Shown here piece by piece: positions 35,049-44,623 of a DNA stretch of 64,000 nucleotides (the stretch's first letter is position 1; the number at the start of each line of letters is the position of its first letter). The notes beneath the pieces are model-generated. The model saw only the letters and a program-made list of their open reading frames with translations. It had not been told where the DNA came from and ran no database searches. The stretch comes from CAIPAT01 sp041665605 (GTDB lineage Bacteria; Verrucomicrobiota; Lentisphaeria; Victivallales; Victivallaceae): contig JBAYIO010000015.1 of the NCBI GenBank assembly GCA_041665605.1, positions 1 to 64,000 on the forward strand. Reading direction: 5' to 3'. The position numbers and the translations under genes are program-made.

Positions 35049-36119
35049 ATGGCTAAGTACAAAGTAATGGTTGTCGGCACCGGCAAGCGCGGCAAGCACC
35101 ATGCCGCGGCATTCAAAGCCAATCCCGATTTCGAAGTTGTCGGACTCTGTGATATCAATATGGATATGCTCAACGCCGCGGCCGACACTCTCGGCCTGCA
35201 GAACGTTGCCAAAGGCACCGACGCCGCCAAAATGGCCAATGAACTTAAACCTGATGTATTCTGTTTCTGCACCATGCCGAAAATCCGCTTCGACATGGTC
35301 AAGATCGCGGTTGACTGCGGCGCCAGACTGGTCGCTTTCGAAAAACCCATCGGCGAAAACATGCATGAGGCGATCAAGGTCAAGCAGCTCATTGACCAGT
35401 CCGGCATCAAAGCCGTCGTCAGCCATCAGCACCGCTACGGGGTCCATTACCAGAAGGTCAAAGAGATTGCCGCCAGCGGCAAACTCGGCCGCCCACAGAT
35501 GGTTTACGCCTCCGCCACCGGCTGGATGGCGCACATGATGAGCCACATGATTGACTACATGAGCTGGTACAATGACTATGCCGATATTCAGTGGGTCATG
35601 GGACAGGCTGCCGGCAAAGGCAAGATGAACGACAATCACCCATCCCCTGACTTCATCGTCGGCATCATTCAGTATGCCAACGGGGTCCGCGGCTACGTCG
35701 AATGCGGCGCGGGCGCGCCCGATCAGCCGGAAGTCGAAAAATGGTGGGGCAAAAACCGCATCGGCATCCAGGGCACTGAAGGCTTCGCCGAAGTCCTGAC
35801 CAACGGCGGCTGGCGCGCAGTCACCAGCGACGGCGTTCAGAGCGGACCCGGCGCCATGAACTACGATCTGGATATGCCGCACTACATCAATGATATCGCG
35901 GCATGGCTCAAGGATAACTCCAAGCCCCATGAATGCTGCTTTGCCAACGCGTACAAAGGTTTTGAAGCCATGATGGGCATCATGCGCTCCGCCGCCAACG
36001 GCGGACAGATCGCCATGCCCCTCCCCGACGGCCCCAGCGAACTGGAACTTCTGAGAGCCAATCTCCCGGATGTACCGGTTATCGCCAACCCCGTCAATGT
36101 TAAAGAATTCCTGGGCTGA
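35049..36119 (+). CDS. Gfo/Idh/MocA-family oxidoreductase
   Basis: The 356-residue protein has the N-terminal VVGTGKRGKHHAAAF dinucleotide fold, the VAFEKPIGENMHEAIKV site (Lys near residue 100), and VSHQHRYGVHYQKVKEIA before the C-terminal alpha/beta domain. An ACAGGAG ribosome site precedes the ATG. Like the upstream aminotransferase it uses C-ending codons heavily. The pairing suggests oxidation of a sugar or inositol hydroxyl followed by transamination, but the substrate is inferred. The long antisense open frame over this gene is a by-product of codon bias. Confidence 0.92.
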   Translation: MAKYKVMVVGTGKRGKHHAAAFKANPDFEVVGLCDINMDMLNAAADTLGLQNVAKGTDAAKMANELKPDVFCFCTMPKIRFDMVKIAVDCGARLVAFEKPIGENMHEAIKVKQLIDQSGIKAVVSHQHRYGVHYQKVKEIAASGKLGRPQMVYASATGWMAHMMSHMIDYMSWYNDYADIQWVMGQAAGKGKMNDNHPSPDFIVGIIQYANGVRGYVECGAGAPDQPEVEKWWGKNRIGIQGTEGFAEVLTNGGWRAVTSDGVQSGPGAMNYDLDMPHYINDIAAWLKDNSKPHECCFANAYKGFEAMMGIMRSAANGGQIAMPLPDGPSELELLRANLPDVPVIANPVNVKEFLG

Positions 36120-36146
36120 AACCAATCCTGAATTCCAGGCAATTAT

Positions 36147-36185
36147 ATGCCGGAGCTTTCCGCGGGAGAGCTCCGGCATTTTTTA
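36147..36185 (+). terminator. Rho-independent terminator, possibly bidirectional
   Basis: ATGCCGGAGCT and AGCTCCGGCAT form a perfect 11-bp stem, followed by a T-rich tract on the plus strand. It lies between the Gfo gene and the converging araC-type gene, whose last codons overlap the T tract. Confidence 0.92.
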
Positions 36186-37061
36186 TTTATTTCCCAACGA
36201 CCCGATTTCCTTGCGGTAGCGGTTGGGCGGGAAGCCCATGATCGACTTGAAACGGCGGCTGAAATGGTACTGGTCAACGTAACCCAGTTCGGCGGCCACG
36301 GCGGCCACGCTTAATTCACTGCCGGTCAGCATTTCAGCGGCTTTCTGCAATTTCAGACGGTCAAGATAGATTTTCGGCAGCATGCCGGTCTGCTTTTCGA
36401 AAATCCGGCGGAACTGGTCATCGCTCAGCCCGCAGAAATCGGCCATCTCCTCAACTGTCCACCAGCGGTGAATCTGCTGTTTCATCGTCTCGATCAGCTT
36501 GTCCACCAGCGGCGAATCTTTCCTGCCCCTGGCTTTATTCTCATTATAGATGTCAAACAGCAGCCGCTGAAGCGCAAAATTCGCGTTGAGCTGGGAATCC
36601 ACCGCCGGGTCGGCGGCCAGCTTCATGATCGGCCGCAGGCGGCGGCCCTGGCCCATCTCATAAATTCCATCCCTGATCACTCCGCTGCGATACAGCAAAT
36701 CGGCAACCGGCCCGGCAAAACATATGGAATCCTCAAAATACTTGTCCCGGTCACCGCCGTACCGGTTGACAAAACCGGGCGAAATTATAATGCCCTGACC
36801 GGGCTTGACCGCGAGTTCATGATCCGGCGGATACCAGAATTTGCCGTCGCCTTCGATCAGATATGAAATGGAATAATACTCGAAGTACCTGGGGGTGGTG
36901 CGGTAATAGCCGCCGGCCGGCGCCGGAAAGTTGCCGGTATGGAGAATCCACAAACCATAAGCTTTATGTACCGGCTGAATCCCTTTCGGCATCCGGTGGA
37001 CTTCGCATTTTGTCCTTAATGTCTGCATTATTTTGTCATTCATGATGCGGTTTTTATCCAT
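36183..37061 (-). CDS. AraC-family transcriptional regulator
   Basis: The 292-residue protein has an N-terminal cupin-like sensor (YYSISYLIEGDGKFWYPP near residue 80) and a C-terminal pair of AraC helix-turn-helix motifs. These contain WTVEEMADFCGLSDDQFRRIF near 210 and LSVAAVAAELGYVDQYHFSRRF near 260, ending MGFPPNRYRKE. It is divergent from the Gfo gene at 37196, so that gene is its likely target. A second in-frame ATG (37043) exists and neither has a clear ribosome site. The inducer is unknown, probably a sugar. Confidence 0.93.
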   Translation of the reverse strand: MDKNRIMNDKIMQTLRTKCEVHRMPKGIQPVHKAYGLWILHTGNFPAPAGGYYRTTPRYFEYYSISYLIEGDGKFWYPPDHELAVKPGQGIIISPGFVNRYGGDRDKYFEDSICFAGPVADLLYRSGVIRDGIYEMGQGRRLRPIMKLAADPAVDSQLNANFALQRLLFDIYNENKARGRKDSPLVDKLIETMKQQIHRWWTVEEMADFCGLSDDQFRRIFEKQTGMLPKIYLDRLKLQKAAEMLTGSELSVAAVAAELGYVDQYHFSRRFKSIMGFPPNRYRKEIGSLGNK

Positions 37062-37130
37062 TTAATTATTTTTATTAACCGGTATAATATATATCAAATA
37101 ACTTATTTTGAACAGGTGAAATTATATTTT

Positions 37131-37144
37131 CAGTAAAATTACTG
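37131..37144. promoter_or_regulatory. Inverted repeat in the divergent araC/Gfo intergenic region
   Basis: CAGTAAAATTACTG has perfect 6-bp arms around AA and lies between the AraC gene start (37061, minus) and the Gfo start (37196). It may be an operator, but AraC proteins usually prefer direct repeats, so this is tentative. Confidence 0.35.
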
Positions 37145-37195
37145 TAAATTGTAATAATCAACTAAAATCCAAATCAATGTAAACGGAGTTGAAAA

Positions 37196-38338
37196 ATGAC
37201 AGCGAAAGCTAAACAAATCGGGGTAGCGGTAATCGGAGCCGGCGGCAGAGGCAAGGGCGTAACTTTAAATCTGCTGAAGGACTCAAAGTACCATGTCAAA
37301 GTAATGTCGGTATTTGATCCGGACAAAGCGATGTCCCAGGCCGCGCTGGACTGCTGGAATGACCAGGATATTAAAATCTGCGACACCTATCAGAAAGCCA
37401 TCAGTACTCCGGGCGTGGACTGGGTGCTGGTATTCTCCCCGAACGCCTACCACAAGGAACATATCATTGCCGGGTTTAAGGCGGGCAAGCATGTGTTTTC
37501 GGAAAAACCGCTGGCGACCACCATCGAAGACTGTCAGGCGATTTACAAAGCCCATCAGAAATCAAAGCAGCTTTTCGCCACCGGGTTCGTGCTGCGCTAC
37601 GCCCCGATCTACCGCAAGGCAAAGGAACTAATCGAATCCGGCAGGCTCGGCAAAATATTGAGCATCGACGCCAACGAGAACATCACCCCGGCGCACGGCG
37701 GTTATATCATGATGAACTGGCGCCGCCATACCAAATATGCCGGGCCGCATATCCTGGAAAAATGCTGTCATGACCTGGACCTGATCAACTGGTTCGCGGA
37801 TTCCATCCCCTCACGCATCGCGGCCTTCGGCGGACTCAACTACTTCGTGCCGGAAAATCAGCACTATATGAAGAAATACGGCGAAAAAACTTTTGCCGCC
37901 TGGGCAGACCCGCACCGCGTGGATTCGCCGTTCACTTCCGACAAGGACCTGATGGACAACCAGGTCGCCATCATGGAATACCGCAACGGCATCCGGGTGA
38001 TGTTCCAGGCCACCATGTGCAATGCCATCCCCGAACGCAGAATGTATTTCTCCGGCACGGAAGGCACCATGATTGTGGAGCTGTACAGCAGCATCCTGAA
38101 ATACCGCTGCATCGGCGACGAAGGCGAAACCGTGATAAATTTCGCCGGCGACGGTCACGGCGGCGGCGATTCCTACATCATGAAAGAACTCTATGAATGC
38201 ATGGTCAAACACAGCAAGCCGAAATGCGGCGGGGATGAAGGCCTGGAAAGCGCCGTAGTCGCCATTGCGATTGACCGCTCCATTCAGGACCGCTCATTGG
38301 TTGATCTGGAACCCGTCTGGAAAAAACTGAACCGCTGA
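37196..38338 (+). CDS. Gfo/Idh/MocA-family oxidoreductase
   Basis: The 380-residue protein has the VAVIGAGGRGKGVTLNLL dinucleotide fold at the N-terminus, HVFSEKPLATTIEDCQ near residue 100, and TGFVLRYAPIYRKAKELI. The C-terminal domain holds the ILEKCCHDLDLINWF segment with the family's His-Asp pair. CGGAG 9 nt upstream supports the start. It is the fourth Gfo-family protein in this window and faces an AraC regulator. It is probably a sugar dehydrogenase; substrate unknown. Confidence 0.92.
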   Translation: MTAKAKQIGVAVIGAGGRGKGVTLNLLKDSKYHVKVMSVFDPDKAMSQAALDCWNDQDIKICDTYQKAISTPGVDWVLVFSPNAYHKEHIIAGFKAGKHVFSEKPLATTIEDCQAIYKAHQKSKQLFATGFVLRYAPIYRKAKELIESGRLGKILSIDANENITPAHGGYIMMNWRRHTKYAGPHILEKCCHDLDLINWFADSIPSRIAAFGGLNYFVPENQHYMKKYGEKTFAAWADPHRVDSPFTSDKDLMDNQVAIMEYRNGIRVMFQATMCNAIPERRMYFSGTEGTMIVELYSSILKYRCIGDEGETVINFAGDGHGGGDSYIMKELYECMVKHSKPKCGGDEGLESAVVAIAIDRSIQDRSLVDLEPVWKKLNR

Positions 38339-38346
38339 CCCGGAGT

Positions 38347-38385
38347 TATGGATCCCGGAAATCGAATGAATTTCCGGTATCCATA
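38347..38385. terminator. Hairpin between converging genes
   Basis: TATGGAT-C-CCGGAAAT pairs with ATTTCCGG-T-ATCCATA, a 15-bp stem with one mismatch. It lies just after the Gfo stop and upstream of the converging beta-helix gene end. It lacks a U tract, so termination may need another factor. Confidence 0.5.
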
Positions 38386-38504
38386 TATAATATTCTCCAG
38401 CAAAGATTTGTTTCCAATGAAAGATATTTTTACAACTCAATAATGTATGCGCATTAAATGTTTTACTGCCATTTGTCTGAATTATTGGAATAATTCGGAG
38501 GCTG

Positions 38505-41096
38505 TCACGGTGTTGCCGAGTACAACTGGAGTACTTCATCTGTGGAAAGAACACGTTTGTAAATGCGCACATCATCAACTTTACCGGGCCAGGCCAGTCC
38601 GGCAGCGTTTGCGGCTCCGATAAGTAAGTCCCTGGTATTGCTGATGTCTGCGCCATTATAGGAACTAATGTTCATTTCCGCCTGATAGACTCCGTTCATA
38701 TATAACTTGGCGTTCCCGCTAGCGCGGTCAACAGTGAATACCACATGATGCCACTGATTCAAACCGGGAATGGAACAATTTGTGGATATTCTAGTCACTC
38801 CGTTAGAAATCAGCAGATTCAACACAGTGTTCGACCCGGCCAGCGCGTAGCCGATCTCACTATCTGCCTGCGCCCCCTTGTAAAGCAATCGTTTATTGGT
38901 CACGGCATCGTCACCGCGCTGCATCCATAATGAGACTGAAAAATCGCCGGTACCGATATTCAGATCAGAAGAATTATTGCTTACGCTCACAAACTGATTG
39001 ACGCCATTCAGAGCCAGGGCGCCGCCGAGTTTGCCTGTCGTCCATGCCGGACTGTTCTGCAGCATCCCGGAGGAACGGCCAATGCTGTCCGTCGCGCCGG
39101 AACCGCTGCCCTCGTCCAACCGCCAGCAAGCAGAAGCGCTGGAAGCCAAATCGGCAATTTCGCCTGCGGTCAGAACTCGTTTGCAAATGCGCACATCATC
39201 AACTTTGCCGGGCCAGGCCAGCGTACCATCTATGGCGGCCGCCCCGATCAGCAGATTCCGGGTATTGCTGATGTCAACACCGCTAAAAGCGCTAATGTTC
39301 ATCTCCGCCTGATAGACCCCATCCAGATATGACCTGGCTTTCCCGCTGGCGCGGTCAACAGTGAACACCATATGATGCCACTGGCCCAAACCGGGAATGA
39401 TTCTGGTCCCGCCATTGCAAAGCACCAAGGCCAGCACAGTGTTTGAACCGGACAGTGCGTAGCCAATCTCACTATCTGTCTGCGCCCCTTTGTAAAGCAA
39501 CCGTTTATTGGGCACGTCATAATCACTGCGCTGCATCCACAATGAGATTGAAAAATCGCCGGTACCGATATTCAGTGATGCATCATTAGCCACAGAGACC
39601 AACTGAGTGGTACCGTTCAATGTCAGTCCGCCGCCGATTCGCCCGATTGCCCATGCCGGGCTGTTCAGTAATGTCCCGTCACAATTGCCGCTGCTGTCAT
39701 TGGCGACGCTGCCGCCGGTCTCATCCAGCTTCCAATAAGACTGAGCCGCGTTTGACGCCGTTGTTACATTGATATTGGTCGTGTTTACAGTGGACAATGT
39801 CCCGCAGGACGCATAGATTGTTCCTGAGACATTATCTATCAAAGCATCATCGGTGCCATCTATCTGCAGAAAATGACTGACTGAACGGTTCGTCGGCTGT
39901 TCAACCACAATATTATTCAACTGAATATTCCCGCCAACCTCGGTGGTGCCAAGCAAATTATAAATGACAAATGCCGTCTGATCATAAACATTTACTGGTT
40001 CTGGACTATACCCGGTGAGATTGTTGTTCTTTAAATAACAATTAGTAAAAGAAAGCGTACCGGCATCCCTGGCCTTGTTATATACACAGACCCCCAAAAG
40101 CTTATTATCACTAATGATACAATCCTGGAAAACTACACTGGAACTGTCACTCAAACTAGCCGGAACATATGAAACTTGAATGCCATACCATCCATTGTTC
40201 TGCATGATGCAATTTTGGACTGTTATGTTCAATATCTGTGTAGAACCATTAAGTTTAATAGCATGCAGAAGTAGTCCGCGACGTCTGTTATTCAGAAATG
40301 AACAGTTATCTATCACAATATTTTTCAATATCTGGGTCGGATAATCAGGTTCCAGGTCAATTCCAGCCCATGGTCCGCCAGCCGCGGCATTCCCCTGGCC
40401 TTGGGTATTTTTAAATGTGCAGCCGGTTACAGTCAACCCATCCACACTGACTGCCGCCAACCCGTTTCTGGCGGCGCCATCAACGACAACATTGGTTATG
40501 GCTACATTGGAACAATAAGTATTTGCATCCGGAACTTCACTCGCCGAGTATAGAGAGATACCGTCACCTCCGGTATTTGCCAGTGTTAATCCGGATACTG
40601 TTACATTACTGCAAGCATAAAAACTTATTGCAGTACGCCATTCTGCCGTCGCCAGGAGTGCATACTCCTCCTTATGCATCAATATCTTTGCCCCGGTATC
40701 TCCGGTTACCTTGATATTGCTCAATTGGGTTGCTCTGAGCACACAATTGGTACCATTGGGATAACCGCCGGTCTTTGCCTCCAGAACAGTATTCGCATCC
40801 AGGTGGATTTCGGTGCTGTCATGATTGAAAAAAAGCGGGCACACCGGCCAGGAAGCATTGCCTGTGCCTGGTTGAATAATAATTTTAGAGAAATTATAAC
40901 CAGCGGGGGCGGGTGAAGTGGAAGGGTTGTTCAAACATCCCTGGATCAGCGAAGTATTGTCGGAAGCACTACGGTCCGATGCCGTCAGAGTTATGGTCGA
41001 ACCGTTAATAGTGTATGCCGATAATGTTGCATGGAATAGCGGACCCGCTATGATTCCCGTCAATGCCATTATCATCGCAGATTTTATTTTACGCAT
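38505..41096 (-). CDS. Secreted beta-helix protein with two LamG domains
   Basis: The 863-residue protein begins with a signal peptide (ending near LFHATLSA). Residues 30-440 form a right-handed parallel beta-helix with repeated short N/V-rich rungs (SNVTVSGLTLANTGGDG, NIVIDNCSFLNNRRRG), as in pectate lyase-like and other polysaccharide lyases. Two concanavalin/LamG-type domains follow (about 452-650 and 655-860). They are near copies, sharing LNIGTGDFS, NKRLLYKGAQ, SEIGYAL, WHH and AWPGKVDDVRI. An AAGGAG site supports the start. It probably binds or cleaves an extracellular polysaccharide. It is last in the minus-strand glycan run. Confidence 0.87.
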   Translation of the reverse strand: MRKIKSAMIMALTGIIAGPLFHATLSAYTINGSTITLTASDRSASDNTSLIQGCLNNPSTSPAPAGYNFSKIIIQPGTGNASWPVCPLFFNHDSTEIHLDANTVLEAKTGGYPNGTNCVLRATQLSNIKVTGDTGAKILMHKEEYALLATAEWRTAISFYACSNVTVSGLTLANTGGDGISLYSASEVPDANTYCSNVAITNVVVDGAARNGLAAVSVDGLTVTGCTFKNTQGQGNAAAGGPWAGIDLEPDYPTQILKNIVIDNCSFLNNRRRGLLLHAIKLNGSTQILNITVQNCIMQNNGWYGIQVSYVPASLSDSSSVVFQDCIISDNKLLGVCVYNKARDAGTLSFTNCYLKNNNLTGYSPEPVNVYDQTAFVIYNLLGTTEVGGNIQLNNIVVEQPTNRSVSHFLQIDGTDDALIDNVSGTIYASCGTLSTVNTTNINVTTASNAAQSYWKLDETGGSVANDSSGNCDGTLLNSPAWAIGRIGGGLTLNGTTQLVSVANDASLNIGTGDFSISLWMQRSDYDVPNKRLLYKGAQTDSEIGYALSGSNTVLALVLCNGGTRIIPGLGQWHHMVFTVDRASGKARSYLDGVYQAEMNISAFSGVDISNTRNLLIGAAAIDGTLAWPGKVDDVRICKRVLTAGEIADLASSASACWRLDEGSGSGATDSIGRSSGMLQNSPAWTTGKLGGALALNGVNQFVSVSNNSSDLNIGTGDFSVSLWMQRGDDAVTNKRLLYKGAQADSEIGYALAGSNTVLNLLISNGVTRISTNCSIPGLNQWHHVVFTVDRASGNAKLYMNGVYQAEMNISSYNGADISNTRDLLIGAANAAGLAWPGKVDDVRIYKRVLSTDEVLQLYSATP

Positions 41097-41254
41097 GATG
41101 AATCTCCTTCTTAATGGTTCATATTTGAAATTCGTAACGTTAATTCTTTTGAATTAAAGTTTTCTTCAAACCTCATCCCATTCAACTTTCATTTTTTGTA
41201 TTACACCTCCATTTTTCGAATATCCTGCAACCATTGCCGCGCTCAATGATTATT

Positions 41255-43702
41255 CTATGGAGTATTTCCAACTACTTCAAATAAATTGATATTGCCTGAA
41301 TCGATGGTCTTCACAGGAATAACTATTTCGCGGCTTTTTACCGGAATAATTTTACCAGTTTGATAATCAATAATACTGACATTATCCGACAGATTTGCCA
41401 GTTTGCCAATATTGATTTTCAGATTGCCATCATCACCCGTACTGGCATTGCTATAGGTAACCACGGTAATTAAAGCTATGCGTTTTCCTTGCAACAACTG
41501 GTGTACTCGCGGAATTGTAGTTGTTTGAGCTGGTACTTTGACTTGAACCCCAGCGTCATTTAATGTCTCAATCATAGGTAAATTTCCGGTGCGTTCAAAA
41601 CTGGCACACTGATCCTGCCGTATCCCGTCAAGATAATAATCTTCGGCTTTTGCCACTAACGTGTTTATCCGGCTGATTTCCCGCACAGTCTCCGCATCGA
41701 CATAGAAACTACCCGCTTCGTAGAACAAACCAAACCCGGGCAGAACGATATTGTTTTTGCGGTCATTTAGTGATAATAAATCAAAAATACGGTGTTTATT
41801 AAGAATCTCATCTGCTAAAAAATACTCCACGCCCCCCAGCAATAATGGAATTACTTCACAACTATTATTTACTTTGCCATAAAGTTTGGCGTCGAAGCCT
41901 TTTTTGATGGGACCTGATGTATAATAATCATGAAATATTTTAGTATCATACCATTGAGGCATGGTTGCATCAATATCTTTATTAACCCAGGTCATCTGTT
42001 CAGCGACAGATAATGCCGTAGAGCCTCCCGGTCCAAAATCTTTATGCGTATTTAGCACATAAGTATCAGGCTTGGCAGCTTTGATTGCCGACGACCATAT
42101 TGCGTAAATTTTACTGTACAACGCTAAATTATATTTAGTCCATTGCAGATTATATTTTTCTTTGATAAGTTTTGATGTTAAATTTGGGCGGGGGATATTG
42201 TATTTCATGGCGAAATCATCCAAGGTGACAGCATCAAAGCTGATAAACAACCACTCCATGCCATCCTGGATCGCCCCATTGTAAGGAACGCCGATTTTTT
42301 CTCCGCGTTTAACTGTATTTACCCAACTGGAGATGCAGCTATTGACCCAATCCTTACCGCCATTTGCCATGTAAAAAGCGGAATATTCATTCGGATTTTC
42401 TACTCCATTGGCATCAACCTTGTATTTGCCTGCGACATTGTCTTTTTCGCCTGATACTTTATAAAACACATTACAATCGACCAGATCCATAGTGCCGAAA
42501 TTAGGCCAGAAATTATTTATGTTATATTCATCATGCGCCTTCTTTTCGACTTGTTCATAATCAGCTAATTTGCTATTTCCATTTACAGGACACAAGCCAT
42601 AATCACTCCATACATTGAACCCGGCAATCGAGAAAAGCCGGGGTACGGCTGCCAATCTTGACTCAAGATCCATCCTGAGATTTTGAACGGGGTAGCAAAT
42701 GCTTTTGATTCTCTTAGGACTGGCGTATTCTTTGGGAATTTCCACTGGCTGTAATTGCCACATTGCCTCAAAAATTACTTTATCCCCTGATTTGATGACT
42801 ACCTGCATGGGAAATACCGCCGCTGTTTCTGACGAAACCCAAAAGCCGGGGTAGGTAGATTCAGCAATGCCTTTATAAAGCGCCGGCATCGGAAATGAAT
42901 AACAAATTGCCTCGACTCCGTTTAATTTGGTTTCGCTGGTGGTTAATTCCATCTCTTTCACTTGTGCCGGACGAAAGTGCTTCATTACGAATGGCAGATT
43001 GAATCCTTCCGCTTTGACTTCTTTGGGGATGATAAAATTCAATGTTGGCGCAATATCCATTTTGGGCATTTGTGAACAGCTCAGGGCATAATTAACCCAC
43101 TGCTTAATTCCCGGGAAGTAGTATTGGATGTTTTTTGAGCGAGCCGGACTTGAGGGATATAAATCACAGAAAATCTGCCCGGTTTCACCATTTCCTGATG
43201 CTAAATTTAAACTTATATCATCGATGGCAATGCCTGAAGCCCTGGACTTAAATATTAATTCAGTCTTTGCCGGTTTAGACAAATCAAAATCAACAAAATA
43301 TTGTCGCCATGCCTGGCTGACAATAACCACATTTCTTTCCTGATTATCCAGCTTGATATTGAGTTGTGACTGAAAGGTCGCGCCATTGGGACGTGCATAA
43401 AAACTTACCCGGTAACGTCCTGCCTGCATTATCTCAATTCCTTGCGCTAAATTGGTGATTCTTTCAGCGCTGTAGATTTCAATGGCATGATTACCCGAAT
43501 ATGCTCCGGCCGGGCCATGTCCTCCGCCCGCTTTCGTCAAATGGTAGTGGTAGGTATTCGTACCACCGTTTGCATCCCGGACGATCCATTTATTAAGATA
43601 GCCTGCCTGGTCTTCAAATCCGGGGTTTTGTACTAAATTATTCGCCGATAAATTTACGCCGATACATAGTGCCGGAACAAAAATCAGATTTTTTAATTTC
43701 AT
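41255..43702 (-). CDS. Secreted CBM-bearing protein, putative glycan-active enzyme
   Basis: About 815 residues from the ATG with AGAGGGAAAA upstream. A signal peptide (KLKNLIFVPALCIGVNLSAN) is followed by a carbohydrate-binding module of the CBM4/9 type (NLVQNPGFEDQAGY, the SGNHAIEIYSAERI stretch, ending GIAIDDISLNLASG near residue 175). The remaining 640 residues include a possible TIM-barrel (GMEWLFISFDAVTLDDFAMK near 500, MTWVNKDIDATMPQWYD near 575). I do not recognise the family, but its position between a prepilin-like gene and a beta-helix protein in a GH106 operon suggests an extracellular hydrolase or binding protein. Confidence 0.78.
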   Translation of the reverse strand: MKLKNLIFVPALCIGVNLSANNLVQNPGFEDQAGYLNKWIVRDANGGTNTYHYHLTKAGGGHGPAGAYSGNHAIEIYSAERITNLAQGIEIMQAGRYRVSFYARPNGATFQSQLNIKLDNQERNVVIVSQAWRQYFVDFDLSKPAKTELIFKSRASGIAIDDISLNLASGNGETGQIFCDLYPSSPARSKNIQYYFPGIKQWVNYALSCSQMPKMDIAPTLNFIIPKEVKAEGFNLPFVMKHFRPAQVKEMELTTSETKLNGVEAICYSFPMPALYKGIAESTYPGFWVSSETAAVFPMQVVIKSGDKVIFEAMWQLQPVEIPKEYASPKRIKSICYPVQNLRMDLESRLAAVPRLFSIAGFNVWSDYGLCPVNGNSKLADYEQVEKKAHDEYNINNFWPNFGTMDLVDCNVFYKVSGEKDNVAGKYKVDANGVENPNEYSAFYMANGGKDWVNSCISSWVNTVKRGEKIGVPYNGAIQDGMEWLFISFDAVTLDDFAMKYNIPRPNLTSKLIKEKYNLQWTKYNLALYSKIYAIWSSAIKAAKPDTYVLNTHKDFGPGGSTALSVAEQMTWVNKDIDATMPQWYDTKIFHDYYTSGPIKKGFDAKLYGKVNNSCEVIPLLLGGVEYFLADEILNKHRIFDLLSLNDRKNNIVLPGFGLFYEAGSFYVDAETVREISRINTLVAKAEDYYLDGIRQDQCASFERTGNLPMIETLNDAGVQVKVPAQTTTIPRVHQLLQGKRIALITVVTYSNASTGDDGNLKINIGKLANLSDNVSIIDYQTGKIIPVKSREIVIPVKTIDSGNINLFEVVGNTP

Positions 43703-43732
43703 TTTTCCCTCTTTAAGATTTTTATTCTTCAT

Positions 43733-44476
43733 TTAGTGTCCCTTCTTCCCGTCGCGAGTCCATACATTGTTATCACTAGTTTCACGAAGCAGTGCCCCTG
43801 AATATAGATTTGAGGATATGGCTTCAGGGTTGCCAGATGACGTTGTTGCGGTTGCAGTTGCAACATGTCCATCCACCCACCCGACGACACAATACTTTCC
43901 ATGATTTGGCCAAAGTACTTTGCCGGCGGTGCTCCATCCTGAAGCATCAACTGCGTAAACCCCATAATTACGAAAAGGTTGTGCAAATGCAGATTCTGCA
44001 AACATTACCATTCGTGCCGGTTTCATAATTGTCGCAAGCGACGCTGTGGCAATCCGCGCCGCAGGATCAGCAGCCCACCAGAGAGATCCCAGATACATAT
44101 AATTATATCCGTAGTCAACATATTGCCATGAGGCGGAATACAGGTCATTTGATTTTGGCACGACAAAAGGTGATGACAAGGCGTGGGTGGGACAAGAAAA
44201 AGTCTTGCCGCCTGTATAATTACTTGCCACCAGAGACGCCGCCCAGTAAACTGTTCCGCCAGGAAGAGTCCACCTATAAGACGGGAATCGCTCTTTATTG
44301 TCTCCGAGATACATAAACATTCCTGTCGCAATTTGTTTTTCATTACTAACGCACTTGATCTGCCGCCCTTTTTCCCGCACTTTGCCAATTGCCGGCAGCA
44401 GCATTGAGGCCAAAATTGCGATGATCGCGATCACCACGAGGAGTTCAATGAGCGTAAAATTTTGCGTCTTTTTCAT
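43733..44476 (-). CDS. Prepilin-like membrane-anchored protein with H-x9-DG tail
   Basis: About 247 residues with the prepilin helix FTLIELLVVIAIIAILASML at the N-terminus, then CVSNEKQIATGMFMYLGDN and the C-terminal HGKYCVVGWVDGHV, an exact H-x9-DG match. The residue before the Phe is Asn, not Gly, so prepilin-peptidase processing is doubtful. Upstream, the frame stays open to 44557 with two more ATG codons, at 44545 and 44515, each behind an AAAGG-CAA-like site. I chose 44476 because it gives the normal short leader. It lies between the GH106-like gene and the CBM protein gene, so it shares their regulation. Confidence 0.87.
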   Translation of the reverse strand: MKKTQNFTLIELLVVIAIIAILASMLLPAIGKVREKGRQIKCVSNEKQIATGMFMYLGDNKERFPSYRWTLPGGTVYWAASLVASNYTGGKTFSCPTHALSSPFVVPKSNDLYSASWQYVDYGYNYMYLGSLWWAADPAARIATASLATIMKPARMVMFAESAFAQPFRNYGVYAVDASGWSTAGKVLWPNHGKYCVVGWVDGHVATATATTSSGNPEAISSNLYSGALLRETSDNNVWTRDGKKGH

Positions 44477-44623
44477 TTGTCCTTTCTCCATTTGAGTTAA
44501 CATCTGAGCTTTCATTTGCCTTTTCTCCTTCAGTTGAGTTTTCATTTGACCTTTCATTTTTATCCGTTAATAGTTAGTTGTATTTGATTTTCTCAAGTCT
44601 CTTTTCCGTAAAATTCTCCATAT

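Noticed and set aside
35010..36179. 389-codon minus-strand ORF over a Gfo gene
   Set aside because: It is an antisense shadow caused by strong C-ending codon bias in the Gfo gene. It has no family match and covers two terminators.
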